Below, one piece after another: positions 20,751 through 31,136 of a stretch of DNA of 64,000 bases. This DNA is from Thinopyrum elongatum (Eukaryota > Streptophyta > Magnoliopsida > Poales > Poaceae), in contig CM022303.1 of the NCBI GenBank assembly GCA_011799875.1, positions 191,629,700-191,693,699 on the forward strand, in the 5' to 3' direction. The first letter of the stretch is position 1, and every line of letters starts with the position of its first letter. A program made the position numbers and the translations under genes. Below the pieces are notes generated by a model. It was not told the origin of the DNA, searched no databases, and worked only from the letters and a program-made list of their open reading frames with translations.

Positions 20751-23700
20751 ATGGCGGCGGCGAAGAAGAAGGACGACGGCGAGCCTTTGGGCCTTGGGGC
20801 GACAGCCGGCGGCGAGGGCGGTGCTCACTCCGAGGTCAACAAGTGGCTAGGCAGCGCAAGTTTCCCGACCCAGCACTCGCCTGGGCCACCGACGCAGGAG
20901 GTCCAGATATCGCCGGCGTTCCGCGCGGCCAGGGCAGTGGCCAAATGCATCCATGCGGATCCAGAAGGCGGGCACCAGTGGGGCTCCTCACTTGGTTGCG
21001 TGGAGTAAGTTATGAATTGTTTTAATTATCTTTCTTAGTATATTTATGAACTAGGGTTAGGATTTGTTTCTTAGATTGTTAATGAATTAGTTTCTTTGGT
21101 ATATTATTATGTATACATTGTAAGCAATATATGAATTAGGGTTTAGGTTTGGATGATATGTTGTGCAAGTGAAACTGTTGCATACTTTTGAACTTCAAAA
21201 TCTGAAGAAATCTGAATGTTTTCTTTCTTTTTTTGCATAGTTTGGATGATGAAGTATGGGAATTGAGGCTGCATTTTCAGGGTAGAGATAACATGGAAAG
21301 GAAGTTTTCCTTATCAGAAATGAATTACCTGTTATTGTTAGCACTGATTGAACTTGAGGGCTATGAGTTGGATGCCTATCTGTCATATGTTAAGGATGAG
21401 GGTAAGGGGCTGGAGGGGATTGAGGTTTTGGACAGTGATGAGAAGGTGGAGGAGATGCTAGATTTGTTTGCTGAGAAGAAAGTATTGAACATAACAGTGA
21501 GAGATGCTAGTGACCCAAATCCAGCAGATGCAAACATGGACCACACCTTGCTTGAAGAGCAGATTCCAATGAGTCAAGTTGGTGATCCCATTGTTTATAG
21601 TGTTTCCCAAGAAGGTGTCCTTTTCCCTGTCTCAAATTCTTCACAGCCTCCAGTTGTGCCTGTTGAACCATATCTTAACACACAGCAGAGCTGTAATTTC
21701 AACAAGGGAAAAGAGGCAGTGGAAATTGAAAATATTGAAGCAGAAGATCAAGATGAAGATGAGTTGGACAAATCCTCTTCAGATTATGAGTTTTTCAGGG
21801 GTGATTACAGAGGGAAGAAAATTTCATACAAGTCTTGGGCTAGGGGAGAAGATGAAGGTGGTGAAGGAACAAGTCAACACTATAGGGAAGAGGAAGAGAT
21901 GGCTGAGCAGTATTTTGGGGCTGCTTCTGAACCCTCAGAGTTTTGGCAGGAGCAAAATGGTTCTGAAGAAGATGATGAAGAAGAAGCTTCAGATCATATG
22001 AAAAGTGTGGCATAGAAATTGATACCTGTGAGAAAACAAGGCCCAACAAGCAGATCACACAGTGAGCCAGATCACATAAAGTTTGAAGATTTCGTGCCAG
22101 AAGCTGATGAGTACTGCTTTCCAGGCGATGAAGGCATTTCTGATGAAGAAGATGATGCACCTAGGTTGCCTTGTGGCAGGAAGAGACAATTGAAGAAGAA
22201 GAAGGAGAGAATATGGTATGATTACTCTAGGCCTGATGCACATGAACAGTTTAGGATTCATTTGTGCTTTCTAAATGTGGTAGAGTTCAGAGAAGCATTG
22301 AGAAACTACCATGTTAGGACACTGAGGAACTTTGAGTACCATAGGAATGGTCCAAGTAGGATCATAGCCTGGTGCTCAGATAGAAAGCATGGTTGTGAGT
22401 TTTATATTACTGCTTCTAAGATTGCCCATGAGTCAACCTTTAGCATCAAGAAGATGAATCTTGATCACATCTGTGGAGCAAGTGGAGAGAACACAAAGGT
22501 TACCATGAAGTGGGTTGCAAAGGCTGTTGAGGATACTGTAAGATCCAATCCTGGTGCAGGTGTTGAGACTATACTGAGTTATACAAAAAAGAAATTTGGA
22601 GTACATGTTCCAAAAAGTTTGGCCTACAGGGCAAGGAGGAAAGCAGTTGATGTTGTGCAAGGGGATCACAAGACACAATACTACAGATTAAGAGACTATC
22701 TGCAGTGTGTTTTGGACACAAACCCTGGTAGTAGGTGTGTTGTGACAACAAAGGAATTTGAACTCCACCCAGCACCTACCCCAAGGTTTTATTACATGTT
22801 TTACTATCTGTTTGCTTGTAAGGAGGGGTTCCTAAATGGTTGCAGGCCTTTCATAGGTAAATCTTGTCTGTATACTGCTTAAATAGTGATTGCATAACAG
22901 TTGCTGCTTACTAATGGCTTAAAATGCAGGGCTTGATGGATGCTTCATCAAACTAAGCACTGGGCAGCAAATCCTGGCAGCAACAGGGAGGGATGGCAAC
23001 AACAACATCTTCCCTATTGCATTTGGTGTTGTTGACAAGGAGGAGACAGATAGTTGGACTTGGTTTCTTACACAGTTAAGGACAGTCATTGGTAGTGGCA
23101 ACAAGTTTGGACCCTACACAATTATGTCAGACAGGCAAAAGGTACAACTACTTCATGATTTTATTGCTTTCCCTTGCACTATGTAATGCTTTTCCTTGCA
23201 CTATGTAATGTTTTCTCTACTTACTTCACTAGTTATTAATACAAAATCAATGAACATGGTCTGCTCAATGCAATAGATGATGTATTTCCTAATTCCCCTC
23301 AAAGATTTTGTTTACGACACAAATATGCCAACTTCCAATCAGCTGGGTTTAGAGGGGATGAAATGAAAAAACATCTAGACCAGGCTGCATATTCTTTCAC
23401 TAAGCATGGGCATGATCTGGGCATGGAAGCCTTGAAGAAAGAGAGTGAGGAGGCATGGAAGTGGTTGTCAAACATACCAGTCCATACTTGGGCCAGGCAT
23501 ATAATGGATACTATATGCAAGACAGACCCTATTGTAAACAATCTTAGTGAAGTTTTCAACAGGATGATTCTGGATGTTAGGAAGAAGCCCATCAGGACAA
23601 TGCTTGAAGGAATAAGGACAAAACTCATGATCAAGTTTCAGAAGATTAGGTAGAAGACAGAGACATGTAGGTGGGATATCACACCCACATACTCTGAGAT

Positions 23701-24781
23701 ATTGGAGGAGGCCAAGAAGTGGGCAAAATACTGTGATGCATACATGGCTGGACCAGGCATTTGGCAAGTTACAAGTAGTTCAGAAAAGACCTACTGTGTA
23801 AACCTAAACAACCACACTTGTGACTGCAGGAGGTGGGATATGACAGTTGTTCCATGTAGTCATGCTGTAGCAACAATGCAGAAGGTGAAGCTACACCCTG
23901 AAGATTTTGTCCATCAGTTCTTCAAGAAGCCCCTCTACTGTGAAACCTACAAGCATATTATATACCCTGTTCCTGGCCCTGATTGTTGGCCACACACCAT
24001 GGGGGATGACATATGTCCTCCAGTATTCAAAGAAAAGAAGGGTAAAAAGCAGACTGCTAGGAAGAAAGGACAATTTGAGGTGCCTGCCAAGAAGGATACA
24101 TCAAGAATTGGGACAGTGACCTGTAGCAATTGCAATAAGCAAGGTCACAGATATAACACATGTGGTGATCCACTGAAACCCAAACTGCAGATGAGGAAGA
24201 ATAAACACCAGGTATGCTTATTGATAAAGAAACTTCTGTTTCATAGGTTAGGTAGTTTGATTCTAATTTGCTTTGTTAAATGTGCAGGAGAATAGGCCAG
24301 GCTACTTTTCATCTACCAGAGCTACTGCAGAAGGTGTTGCACCCCCACCACCACCATCAGCACCATCAGCACCATCCATAGCTAGGAAGAGGCCAGCAAC
24401 AGCCACAGCTACTCCAGGACCATCAAAGAGGAACAAGGCTGCTGCTTCTGCTACTCCAGGACCATCAAAGAGGAACAAGGCTGCTGCTTCTGCTACTCCA
24501 GCACTTGCCACATCAGCACCTGCCAAGAAGACCAAGGCTCCTGCAGCAGCAACCAAGAAGACAAGGGCTCCTAGCACATCTTCACCAGCCAAGAACACAT
24601 GGTCATCCATTGCCTCTCCAGCAAAGAACACCAGAGCATCAACAGCTAGCAGAGGAGGGGGTACACAATTTTCAATGCTCCAAGGCAAGCTTCTCACTCT
24701 GAGATGGAGATTGGGTCCAAGAGGGTTAGGAAGCCAACTGGAAAGTGGAAGGCATACTTCACTGCTAGTGGTAACTACTGA
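20751..24781 (+). pseudogene. MULE transposase (MURA-like), five exons, two stops
   Basis: Exons 20751-21004, 21241-22856, 22930-23141, about 23258-24211 and 24288-24781. Order: acidic N-terminus; Mutator DNA-binding region (about 22200-22500, with WCSDRKHGCEFYI); DDE domain with D in GLDGCF (22935), D in SDRQK (23130) and E in NNLSEVFN (23549); CxxH in FCLRH; SWIM zinc finger (CDCRRWDMTVVPCSH, about 23820-23870); zinc knuckle CSNCNKQGHRYNTC; basic tail. Breaks: TAG at 22013, TAG at 23651, no AG at the start of exon 4 (cat instead of cag), and a frameshift near 24690 before the conserved GKWKAYFTASGNY end. All catalytic residues remain, so inactivation is recent in kind. It would bind the terminal repeats and excise the element. 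Confidence 0.92.
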
Positions 24782-24831
24782 AGATTCCATTCTGCAGTTT
24801 GGTAACTGCTATCTTGTTTGCACTGTATGAG

Positions 24832-25135
24832 TGCTGAAACCTAAGTGTTTGCATTCTAAAACCTAAGTATTTGCATTCTGAAACCTGAGTGTTTGCATTC
24901 TGAAACCTGAGTGTGTGCATTATGAAACCTATGTATTTGCATTATGAAACCTATGTATTTGCATTCTGAAACATATGGGTTTGTGACTTCTTATTGTTTA
25001 TGTTCTGCTTCACATTGGTGCTAGAGAGCTTTGCAACTGATGCAAAGATTGATAGATTCACACAACACTGATGCAAAGATTGATAGATTCAGACAACACT
25101 GATGCAAAGATTGATAGATTTATTCAAACATTCAT
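24832..25135. repeat. Two short tandem arrays (26 bp and about 31 bp)
   Basis: At 24832-24975 about six copies of a 26-bp unit (ctgaaacctgagtgtttgca-like). At 25036-25135 three copies of tgatgcaaagattgatagat followed by tcagacaacac. They lie between the convergent MULE genes. Confidence 0.85.
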
Positions 25136-25311
25136 AGATTCCACCATTCAAACATTCTTTCATACAAAGAGTTGTACAGAAATGGAAGGGATACAAAGCT
25201 CAAACTCTCATTCATACTTAAAATAACTACTAGGTCAGACTACTCTCAATCGTAACGATCGAAGAAATGGCGCCACTTTGCTTTGGTAGAAGGGTGAGGA
25301 GCTAGTACTGC

Positions 25312-25548
25312 CTATGCCCTAGCCCACCTGATGATCTTCCCTGAGCTCTTGCGCCTGCCGCCAGGGACAAGAACTATGAACTCATTTGGGCTGCACTTCT
25401 CCAAGATCTTCTCTGCCAGCCTCCTCTTGAACTCCAGCTCCCAAGCTGATGGCCTGGGCACCGCAGGGCGAGCCCTTTGCCTCCTCACCTCCACTGCCTC
25501 CACTGCCTCCTCTTCCTCATTTGTCACCTCCCCAAGCTCTGGATCCAT
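25312..25548 (-). CDS. Small basic MULE-borne protein, 78 aa, unknown
   Basis: ATG at 25548 (context accctagATGGATCC on the minus strand, preceded by the aaaccctag leader string common in plant 5' UTRs) to TAG at 25312. Acidic first third (EVTNEEEEAVEAVEVRRQ), then a helical basic part (WELEFKRRLAEKILEKC) and a GGRRKSSGKIIRWARA tail. No domain is recognised. It is uninterrupted, unlike its neighbours. Position between MURA and the GRF gene, on the GRF strand, suggests an accessory factor or the remnant of a larger exon set. Function unknown. Confidence 0.45.
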   Translation of the reverse strand: MDPELGEVTNEEEEAVEAVEVRRQRARPAVPRPSAWELEFKRRLAEKILEKCSPNEFIVLVPGGRRKSSGKIIRWARA

Positions 25549-26007
25549 CTAGGGTTTCTAGAGGTGGGGTGTGGCGGCTGGGTTCTAGATAGGGAGAAGG
25601 GTGGGTGGAGGAGGCTATTTATGAGTAGTGGAGAGGCATCTAGAGTTAGTAGGCCTAGGTTTGTAAACATAACTGGGCCAGAAAGCTCATGTACAAAGCA
25701 CTAATAAACACACTTCAACTATCTTGTAAAGATAAAAAAACACATAGCATAGTCCAGCAGTGCTTATCACTGACTCCATAACATAGCATAAGAGGTTCAA
25801 ATACAGGCATAACATTCATTACAACATACTTCCTAACTTAGCATTAAAGGTTCTAGCAGCATACACTACAGTTCTTAACATTGGCATAGACATAGACTAG
25901 ATTAACTTCACATTCCCCAAAATGTACACCCCATATCTTCACATTAGATTGTTAGGCCACATACTTATAAAGGCCTTGGATGTACTTCACCATCTGCAGA
26001 ACACACT

Positions 26008-27417
26008 TCAAGAATCAAGGATGGCCTTGATTTTCTCAAGTTTCTCCTTGCTTGCATGCCCATCATTCAGCAGCTCATTCACCACATGCTCAAGCTTGGC
26101 CTTCTCTTTCTTAAGCAAATCTCTCTCCTGTTCAACCTCCTTCATTGCCTTCCTGGTGTTCTTGATAATGTCAGCTTGACTCTATAAAATGCACCTCTGT
26201 TCCTTGGCAAGTTTGAGCTTCTCCATCTGAACCTCCAACCTAGCACTCTCTTCTACCTCTTTCTTCCTCTTCTCAAATTCTTCCTCCTCAACTGCCTTCT
26301 GGTAATCCATGTGGTCTACCCTACCATCCTGCCAATCAAACACCTTGGATACATCTTGGACAAGCTTTGTGTACTCAATGCACAGCTTATCATTTTCAGT
26401 CTTAAGCTTGGCCAAATGCTTCTCATACTTCTGCTTATCAACTACCCTGCCACAGTTCTGTTCATGGAACATGTCCCACAACCTAGACAAGCAATTCTGA
26501 AGAATTGGAGGCCAGGGCTGGTCAACCCACTCAGTAACACCACAGTTAACACCTTCACTCTGCATTTGGAAATTGATATATACATCACTAAGTGCACTGA
26601 ATTTCATAACAACAAATCATATCAGACTAAGAAACTGAAGGTGAGGCTTAATTAAACTTAATATGTTGTTTAATATAACTCAAACTATAACTGAAACTCA
26701 ACCTGCTTGTACAACTTCATTCACAGATATATGCTTCCTATACAAAAAGCATATTTGATAGTAACCATATCCCTCAATAGCTTAATACAAGGCATATTTC
26801 AGTTCATCCTTAAAAATACAGTTCAGAAGAGCAACTTGTCAACATAATACTGTGTGGGTTGAGAAGAGCAACTTGTCATCCTTGTAAATACATGTGTGGG
26901 TTCAGAAGATAATGTGTCCAATTAAGGTACTATACCTGCTGCACTGGACAACCATAGAAACGCCTTCCAGTTAAGGTTCCATCAAATGCCACACACTTAA
27001 TTGGCCTCATGTGGTGCATCATGCAGGTGGGTTTAGAAAGCTCGAGCTGGCCACAGAAAAGAGGCTCCACGGTGGTGTCAGGGGTCTCCTGCATGAACAC
27101 ATCAACAAAATCACCTTAGCTCACCAACCAGACATAGATCGAAAATTAATTCCCCAATCCAGCAAGAACCCTAACCCTAACCCTAGTTTTGAAGCATACA
27201 TAAACCTAGCTCAAACAGCAACCATAACCCTGCCTACTAAATAACAGTAACCAAAGCTTACCCTAGCTCACCAAGATGAAACCTAACATAATCTAGCTCC
27301 TAGATGAACCCTAACCCTAGCTCAGCAGATCAAAAAACTTACCCAAAGAGCCATGTCCATGCTTGTGATGTCGCACTCATCCTCTGAGCTCGTATCCCCG
27401 TCATTCCAGGAAGGCAT
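26008..27417 (-). pseudogene. MULE-borne GRF zinc-finger and coiled-coil protein gene, three exons, one stop
   Basis: On the minus strand: exon 1 27417-27343 (starts MPSWNDGDTSSEDECD), exon 2 27088-26936, exon 3 26559-26008, all with GT-AG borders and phase 0, 259 codons in total. Exons 2 and 3 together form a GRF-type zinc finger (CMMHHMRPIKC, GRRFYGCPVQQ, then NCGVTEWVD). It is followed by a long coiled coil (about residues 110-255, KYEKHLAKLKTENDKL). A single TAG at 26182-26184 interrupts exon 3 where GIn would fit. GRF fingers bind nucleic acid, often single-stranded DNA. The gene is convergent with MURA, the position of mudrB in maize MuDR, but is not mudrB-like in sequence. Intron 1 holds a short aaccctaaccctaaccctag stretch (about 27167-27185). 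Confidence 0.82.
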
Positions 27418-27556
27418 GGCGGCGGTGGAGCTTCCACAGCGCAAGTCGCCGCCGGCGTCAAAGAGCAGAGAGGAGAGTGAGAGTGAGAGCAGAGATGAGT
27501 GCGGGCAGGGGAGGAGAGTGAGAGGGAGGGAGACAACGACTTAATAATCGCACCAG

Positions 27557-27811
27557 GGCAGCGAGCGAGCGGGTGCGGTCCGACCGCACGGGTCAGAGTA
27601 ACGACCGTTAACGGCCTCGCCATCAAGTGCGGCGCTGACGTGGCCTGACAGGCGGGCCCTGACCGTCAGAAAATGGTTTAAAACGCTAACAACTGGCAAT
27701 TTGGGTTTTTTGAGACAACCGATGAGAAAATTGGTAGGTATTAGTCACAAACAAAAAAGTGATGGTTTTTTGGAACCCAGACACGAAAAGTGGTAGTTTT
27801 ATGCTATTCAC
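27557..27811 (-). repeat. MULE right terminal inverted repeat
   Basis: Inverted match of 20427-20681. It lies about 140 bp upstream of the GRF gene ATG and probably contains its promoter. Confidence 0.92.
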
Positions 27812-27824
27812 TCCGGAGGCGGCA

Positions 27825-28560
27825 ATGGGGCGTCGTTCGCTCGGTGCTGCTCCTATCGGCGCTGCTCGCGGTCGCCTCCGCGTAATTGCAGTCTCCGGCG
27901 CGGGCACCCAAGCCAGCACCGTCTCTTCCCGCTGCGTCGCGGCCGGCTCCAAGCAGGCCATCGTCTCCAGCCGTACCAGCGCCCAAGCCATCATCTCCCC
28001 CTGCTGCGTCACCGGAGCCGAAGCAGACACATAGCCCTTCGGCGTCGCCGGTGCCGAAGCCGCCGTCATCTCCAGCTGCACCCGCGACATCACCGGTTCC
28101 AAAGCCACCCACTCCACGTGCGCCGGCGGCGTCACCGCACGCCAAAGCCTTCGTCCCCACCAGGCCACCACCACCAGCGTCACCGCTTCCAAAGCTGTCA
28201 CCTCCACCCACCGGCGCGAAAGCAGTCACCTGTGGCCCCAGCTCCCGCTCAAAAGTTGTCTCCTCCAACGACGACTCCACCACCACCACCACAGAAACCA
28301 TCTGCACCTCCAGCTCGACCATCGGCTCCGTCACAGCCTCCGGCGAACTCATCCACGCCAATGCCTTCGTTGGCTCTGTCGCCCAGCTTCTACGCCGCTT
28401 CCTGCCCGAGCGTGGAGCTGGCAATGAGCGATTTGTCAGGTTGGCATCCACCTTGGACCCTAGTATCCCGACAAGCTTCTCAGGATGGTCTTCCTCTTCC
28501 ATGACTGCATGCTTCGTAGAGGACGGGAGGACCTTCTCAACCGGTATATTAGCTCGCATG
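27825..28560 (+). pseudogene. Class III peroxidase first exon with proline-rich extension, frameshifted
   Basis: ATG at 27825 begins MGRRSL; after a 1-bp insertion the frame gives a signal peptide (VLLLSALLAVASA) then TAA at 27883 where Gln is expected. About 150 residues of Pro/Ala/Ser/Lys repeats follow (PSSPAAPATSPVPKPPTP). A frameshift near 28215 moves to the frame that reads LSPSFYAASCPSVELAM, the start of a secretory class III peroxidase. A shift near 28430 leads to STLDPSIP, and another to KLLRMVF and FHDC, the helix with the distal haem histidine. Downstream exons were not found. The proline-rich stretch resembles arabinogalactan or extensin proteins, so the ancestor was a secreted cell-wall chimera. 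The MULE sits 14 bp before the ATG. Confidence 0.8.
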
Positions 28561-29193
28561 AGTGTGGTTGGGTTTAGCCACTACTTTCCCTAGCTCGCAT
28601 TGCAAGCTTCTTCAATCTACTATCTCCATCCAATATCCATGCAGGATGTAGGCTGCAGCACCAAGGTTGAAGAAACGCATCGTATTAAGGATGGAAGAAC
28701 AAAAAAGGATGGAAGAACAAAAATAACCTGTGGCTTAGATGGAGTTGCATGAATCTGGCATCATCATGGTAGCATCAGAATTATGAAATCCCTACCAGCC
28801 AAATTCATCCTTCCACTTCCAGGATCTGGCTGTAATTGGAAACATGCGGGAGTTCTTTAGGCCATATCTTCTTGACTCAGGAGAGGACACAAGATGGTGT
28901 TCATCTAGAGGGCCCTCATGCCGTGCTGGTCGTCTTAGCGTTGACACCTGCAGAGGAGGGCGGGGGTGGCGACTTCCCTGGATCCGATGACCACTCGTGG
29001 ATCCGTGCAGTAGAGGAGGGAATTGGAGGCGAGGAGCACAGCTCGATTAATTTTGTAGGATTTTGTAGCACTGGAGGTTCATGGTGTGGCTGTGTGGGGT
29101 TCGTCACTGTCGGCTTCGGCGCGGCTCTTCACCACGCAAGATATCGCGCCTAGGGAGGAGATTATTGACGGCCTGGGATGTCTCCCTGTCTGG
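28561..29193. other. Sequence after the peroxidase fragment, no gene recognised
   Basis: Contains a direct repeat of ggatggaagaacaaaaa (about 28690-28722) and a 105-codon frame at 28836-29153 that is Gly-rich and matches nothing I know. Probably interior of the surrounding element. Confidence 0.35.
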
Positions 29194-29201
29194 CCTCGGC
29201 G

Positions 29202-30449
29202 CAGGGGTGGAGCCAGGATTTGGACATGAGGGGGGCGAGAAGCCAATGTTCACAACAGTCACGGAATGTCATGATATGTCTGGCAGAAGCCAAACGCCCT
29301 GAGCGGTTCGGCAGAAGCCAATGTCCCACGATAGTGTTGATGACAAATCTTCAAAATATATATCTGGAACTAGTAAAGATTGTTACATTTCTGTTAACTT
29401 AAATTTAGCCATACAACCATGTAATGTGGAAGAAAATCATCTTCATTCTGTTTCAAACATGTCTCGACTGGTTCATAGCGAAAAAGCTTGTTCGGATGTC
29501 GTGGTTGACACCGGAAGAGTTATGACTGACTGCATTAATCTATGGTAGTTTTACTTGTTTTAAATAATACAGCGGTCAAATCGGCAAGTGAAGACGAGAT
29601 ATTTAGGTCTAGATGGTTGCAAACATCCAGCGAGATATGTGCAAGTTTAGAGTGAAATTGAGACCGTTCTTAACTACTCCCTTCGATTTAGTGTCAAAAA
29701 CGTTCTTATATTATGGGACGAAGGGAGTAGAAAAGACTACAAGATACAAAAAACTACCATAGTGCATATAATAGACACATCAAATAACTCATCCCGTGGA
29801 CCCAAAAATGCACAAACTATCAAAAGCTCTATTTTGTACGCAATCCTAATTAACCAGACTAAAATCACAATTCATGACAAAAAAATACTGGTGCGTAGTG
29901 GTCCTGCTGCCAATATCTTCAATCCTAGTCATCTGGCTAGCGGTCTCTAGTTGTATTCTGAATTTGTGATGATCTAATCCGTCAGCCTCTAGTAATATCT
30001 GGACAACGGACCGTAGACCAGTGAATGGCGCTGTCGTCGTGGCGAGCTGCCGCCGCAGCAGTGGAAAACGCCCTAGCAGGGAACGTACGACCGACTCGAA
30101 CGGAGGATGGCATGAGCGGCGGCCGGCGGCAGCCGCAAACGCCCTGAGCGGTTCGGCAGAATGCACATGTAGATCAATGAATAGATCGGATCTGTCAAAT
30201 TGTCCAGGTTGTCCAGAGGTAAACCAATAGTCTTTTTTTTAGGGTTAGGCAAACGTTTGTGGGCTATTGGGCTTTGGCCTTCTATGTTTGGTGTACTTAG
30301 TTCAGTTAATACGTTCTTATATGGGCTAATGATACAATTAGCAGCGGCCATTAGCTGTGTACAGTACACATCCAGCTGAAAACGGTTGAGGGGGGCGAGC
30401 GATTGGCAGGGGTCCAGCCCCTGCTCGCTCCCCCTTGTCTCCGCCCCTG
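29202..30449. mobile_element. hAT-type element, 1,248 bp, with perfect 8-bp target duplication
   Basis: Ends are caggggtggagcc at 29202 and the inverse of caggggcggagac at 30449. The target duplication cctcggcg is exact at 29194-29201 and 30450-30457. There is no transposase ORF, so it is non-autonomous. Inside, a 26-nt sequence (caaacgccctgagcggttcg then gcagaa) occurs at 29291-29316 and 30136-30161. A short Stowaway copy is nested at 29677-29727. Removing the element rejoins the flanking sequence at cctcggcg. Confidence 0.92.
29677..29727. mobile_element. Deleted Stowaway MITE (51 bp)
   Basis: ctcccttcg at the left and cgaagggag at the right form the terminal repeats, with TA at 29675-29676 and 29728-29729. 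The interior cgttcttatattatggg matches the usual Triticeae Stowaway sequence. Confidence 0.85.
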
Positions 30450-30457
30450 CCTCGGCG

Positions 30458-31136
30458 CGACTCTTTCTCCATGGCAGCCACGGCGGCCCGCTGTTCTGCT
30501 TGCGCTTCTTGGACTCTTCTCATTGGCGGCATATTTATATGGGAGGACGTAGGAAGAGTTCAACTCCACGGAATTCGGAGTTTGGCTTCAACTCCTCTTG
30601 ATGAGGGAACATGCGTGCGGACCAAGGTTTGTACGTTTGTGCGGAATCAAGGCTGGTGTACGTTTTTTTTTGTGCGGGGTTGGGAGATATAGATATAGAT
30701 GGGGCCATGACTTATGGAGAACTATGAAATTCTCCGTCCTTTATTATTAGGTAAAGATTTACATTCCACCAGATTCTGCCACATGTACAATCTAGAAGAC
30801 TCCATGGTTGAACTTAAGCATAATGCACAAATCTCAAAACACAAGTACTTTTCCTTTGTTCTAGAATCTTCCGTATCATAATTGCCCAAACTTTTTTTCT
30901 AGTTGAATTGCCATTATTTGTTTTTACTTTATGCTTTACAACGCACAATTCCATGAATCATAAAATAGATTAACTTTTTTATAAAAACTAATTGATTTTG
31001 AATAAGATGAACTATAAGAATTAAACGAACGTCTACATCATGCATATATGAATCAAAGCTTACATGCTATAGTGTGGTATTTATTGATAATTTGGTTGCC
31101 AAATCTCATATGTGCAATGCACGTGTACCTTACTAG
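30458..31136. other. Remainder of the large element to its right end
   Basis: Starts with a GC-rich stretch that continues the sequence left of the hAT element, with short frames but no domain. From 30660 it becomes AT-rich. At about 30733-30745 the minus strand carries ataataaaggacgga, echoed in inverted orientation at about 18905. The end is the tgtgcaatgcacgtgt palindrome followed by CTAG at 31133-31136. Confidence 0.4.

Larger units (their letters stand above)
20427..27811 (+). mobile_element. Mutator-like element (MULE), 7.4 kb, with three gene units
   Basis: Terminal inverted repeats of 255 bp at 20427-20681 and 27557-27811, nearly identical, starting gtgaatagcat and containing ccgcctgtcaggccacgtca. 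The interior carries a MURA-type transposase on the plus strand and two genes on the minus strand, one of them a GRF zinc-finger protein. Flanks share only cggagg (20421-20426 and 27814-27819), so the expected 9-bp target duplication is not clean. The insertion is in the 5' UTR of a peroxidase pseudogene. With two stops in the transposase the copy is not autonomous now, but its long similar termini suggest it could still be moved by a related active copy. Confidence 0.92.
18210..31136. mobile_element. Large composite element or Helitron-like pair, ends with CTAG and hairpins
   Basis: The left end 18210-18239 (ctagtaaatgtgcccgtgca then ttgcaatggg) and the right end near 31110-31136 (tgtgcaatgcacgtgtacct then tactag) are inverted relative to each other. 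Both have a short palindrome about 10 bp from CTAG, followed outward by T. This fits either a TIR transposon about 12.9 kb long or two Helitron 3' ends facing outward. A second inverted motif, ataaaggacgga, lies inside each end (about 18907 plus strand; about 30733-30745 minus strand), which favours the TIR reading. Interior: a peroxidase pseudogene with a nested MULE, and a hAT element. No own transposase or Rep/helicase gene was found. Confidence 0.45.

Noticed and set aside
24302..24790. 162-codon minus-strand frame
   Set aside because: Antisense to the repetitive Ala/Pro/Lys tail of the MULE transposase.
27160..27190. Telomere-like aaccctaaccctaaccctag
   Set aside because: Only about three units inside an intron of the GRF gene; plant introns and leaders often hold short telo-box strings, so no telomere relic is claimed.
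27804..28559. 251-codon minus-strand frame
   Set aside because: Shadow of the proline-rich peroxidase segment; the plus strand shows signal peptide and peroxidase motifs.
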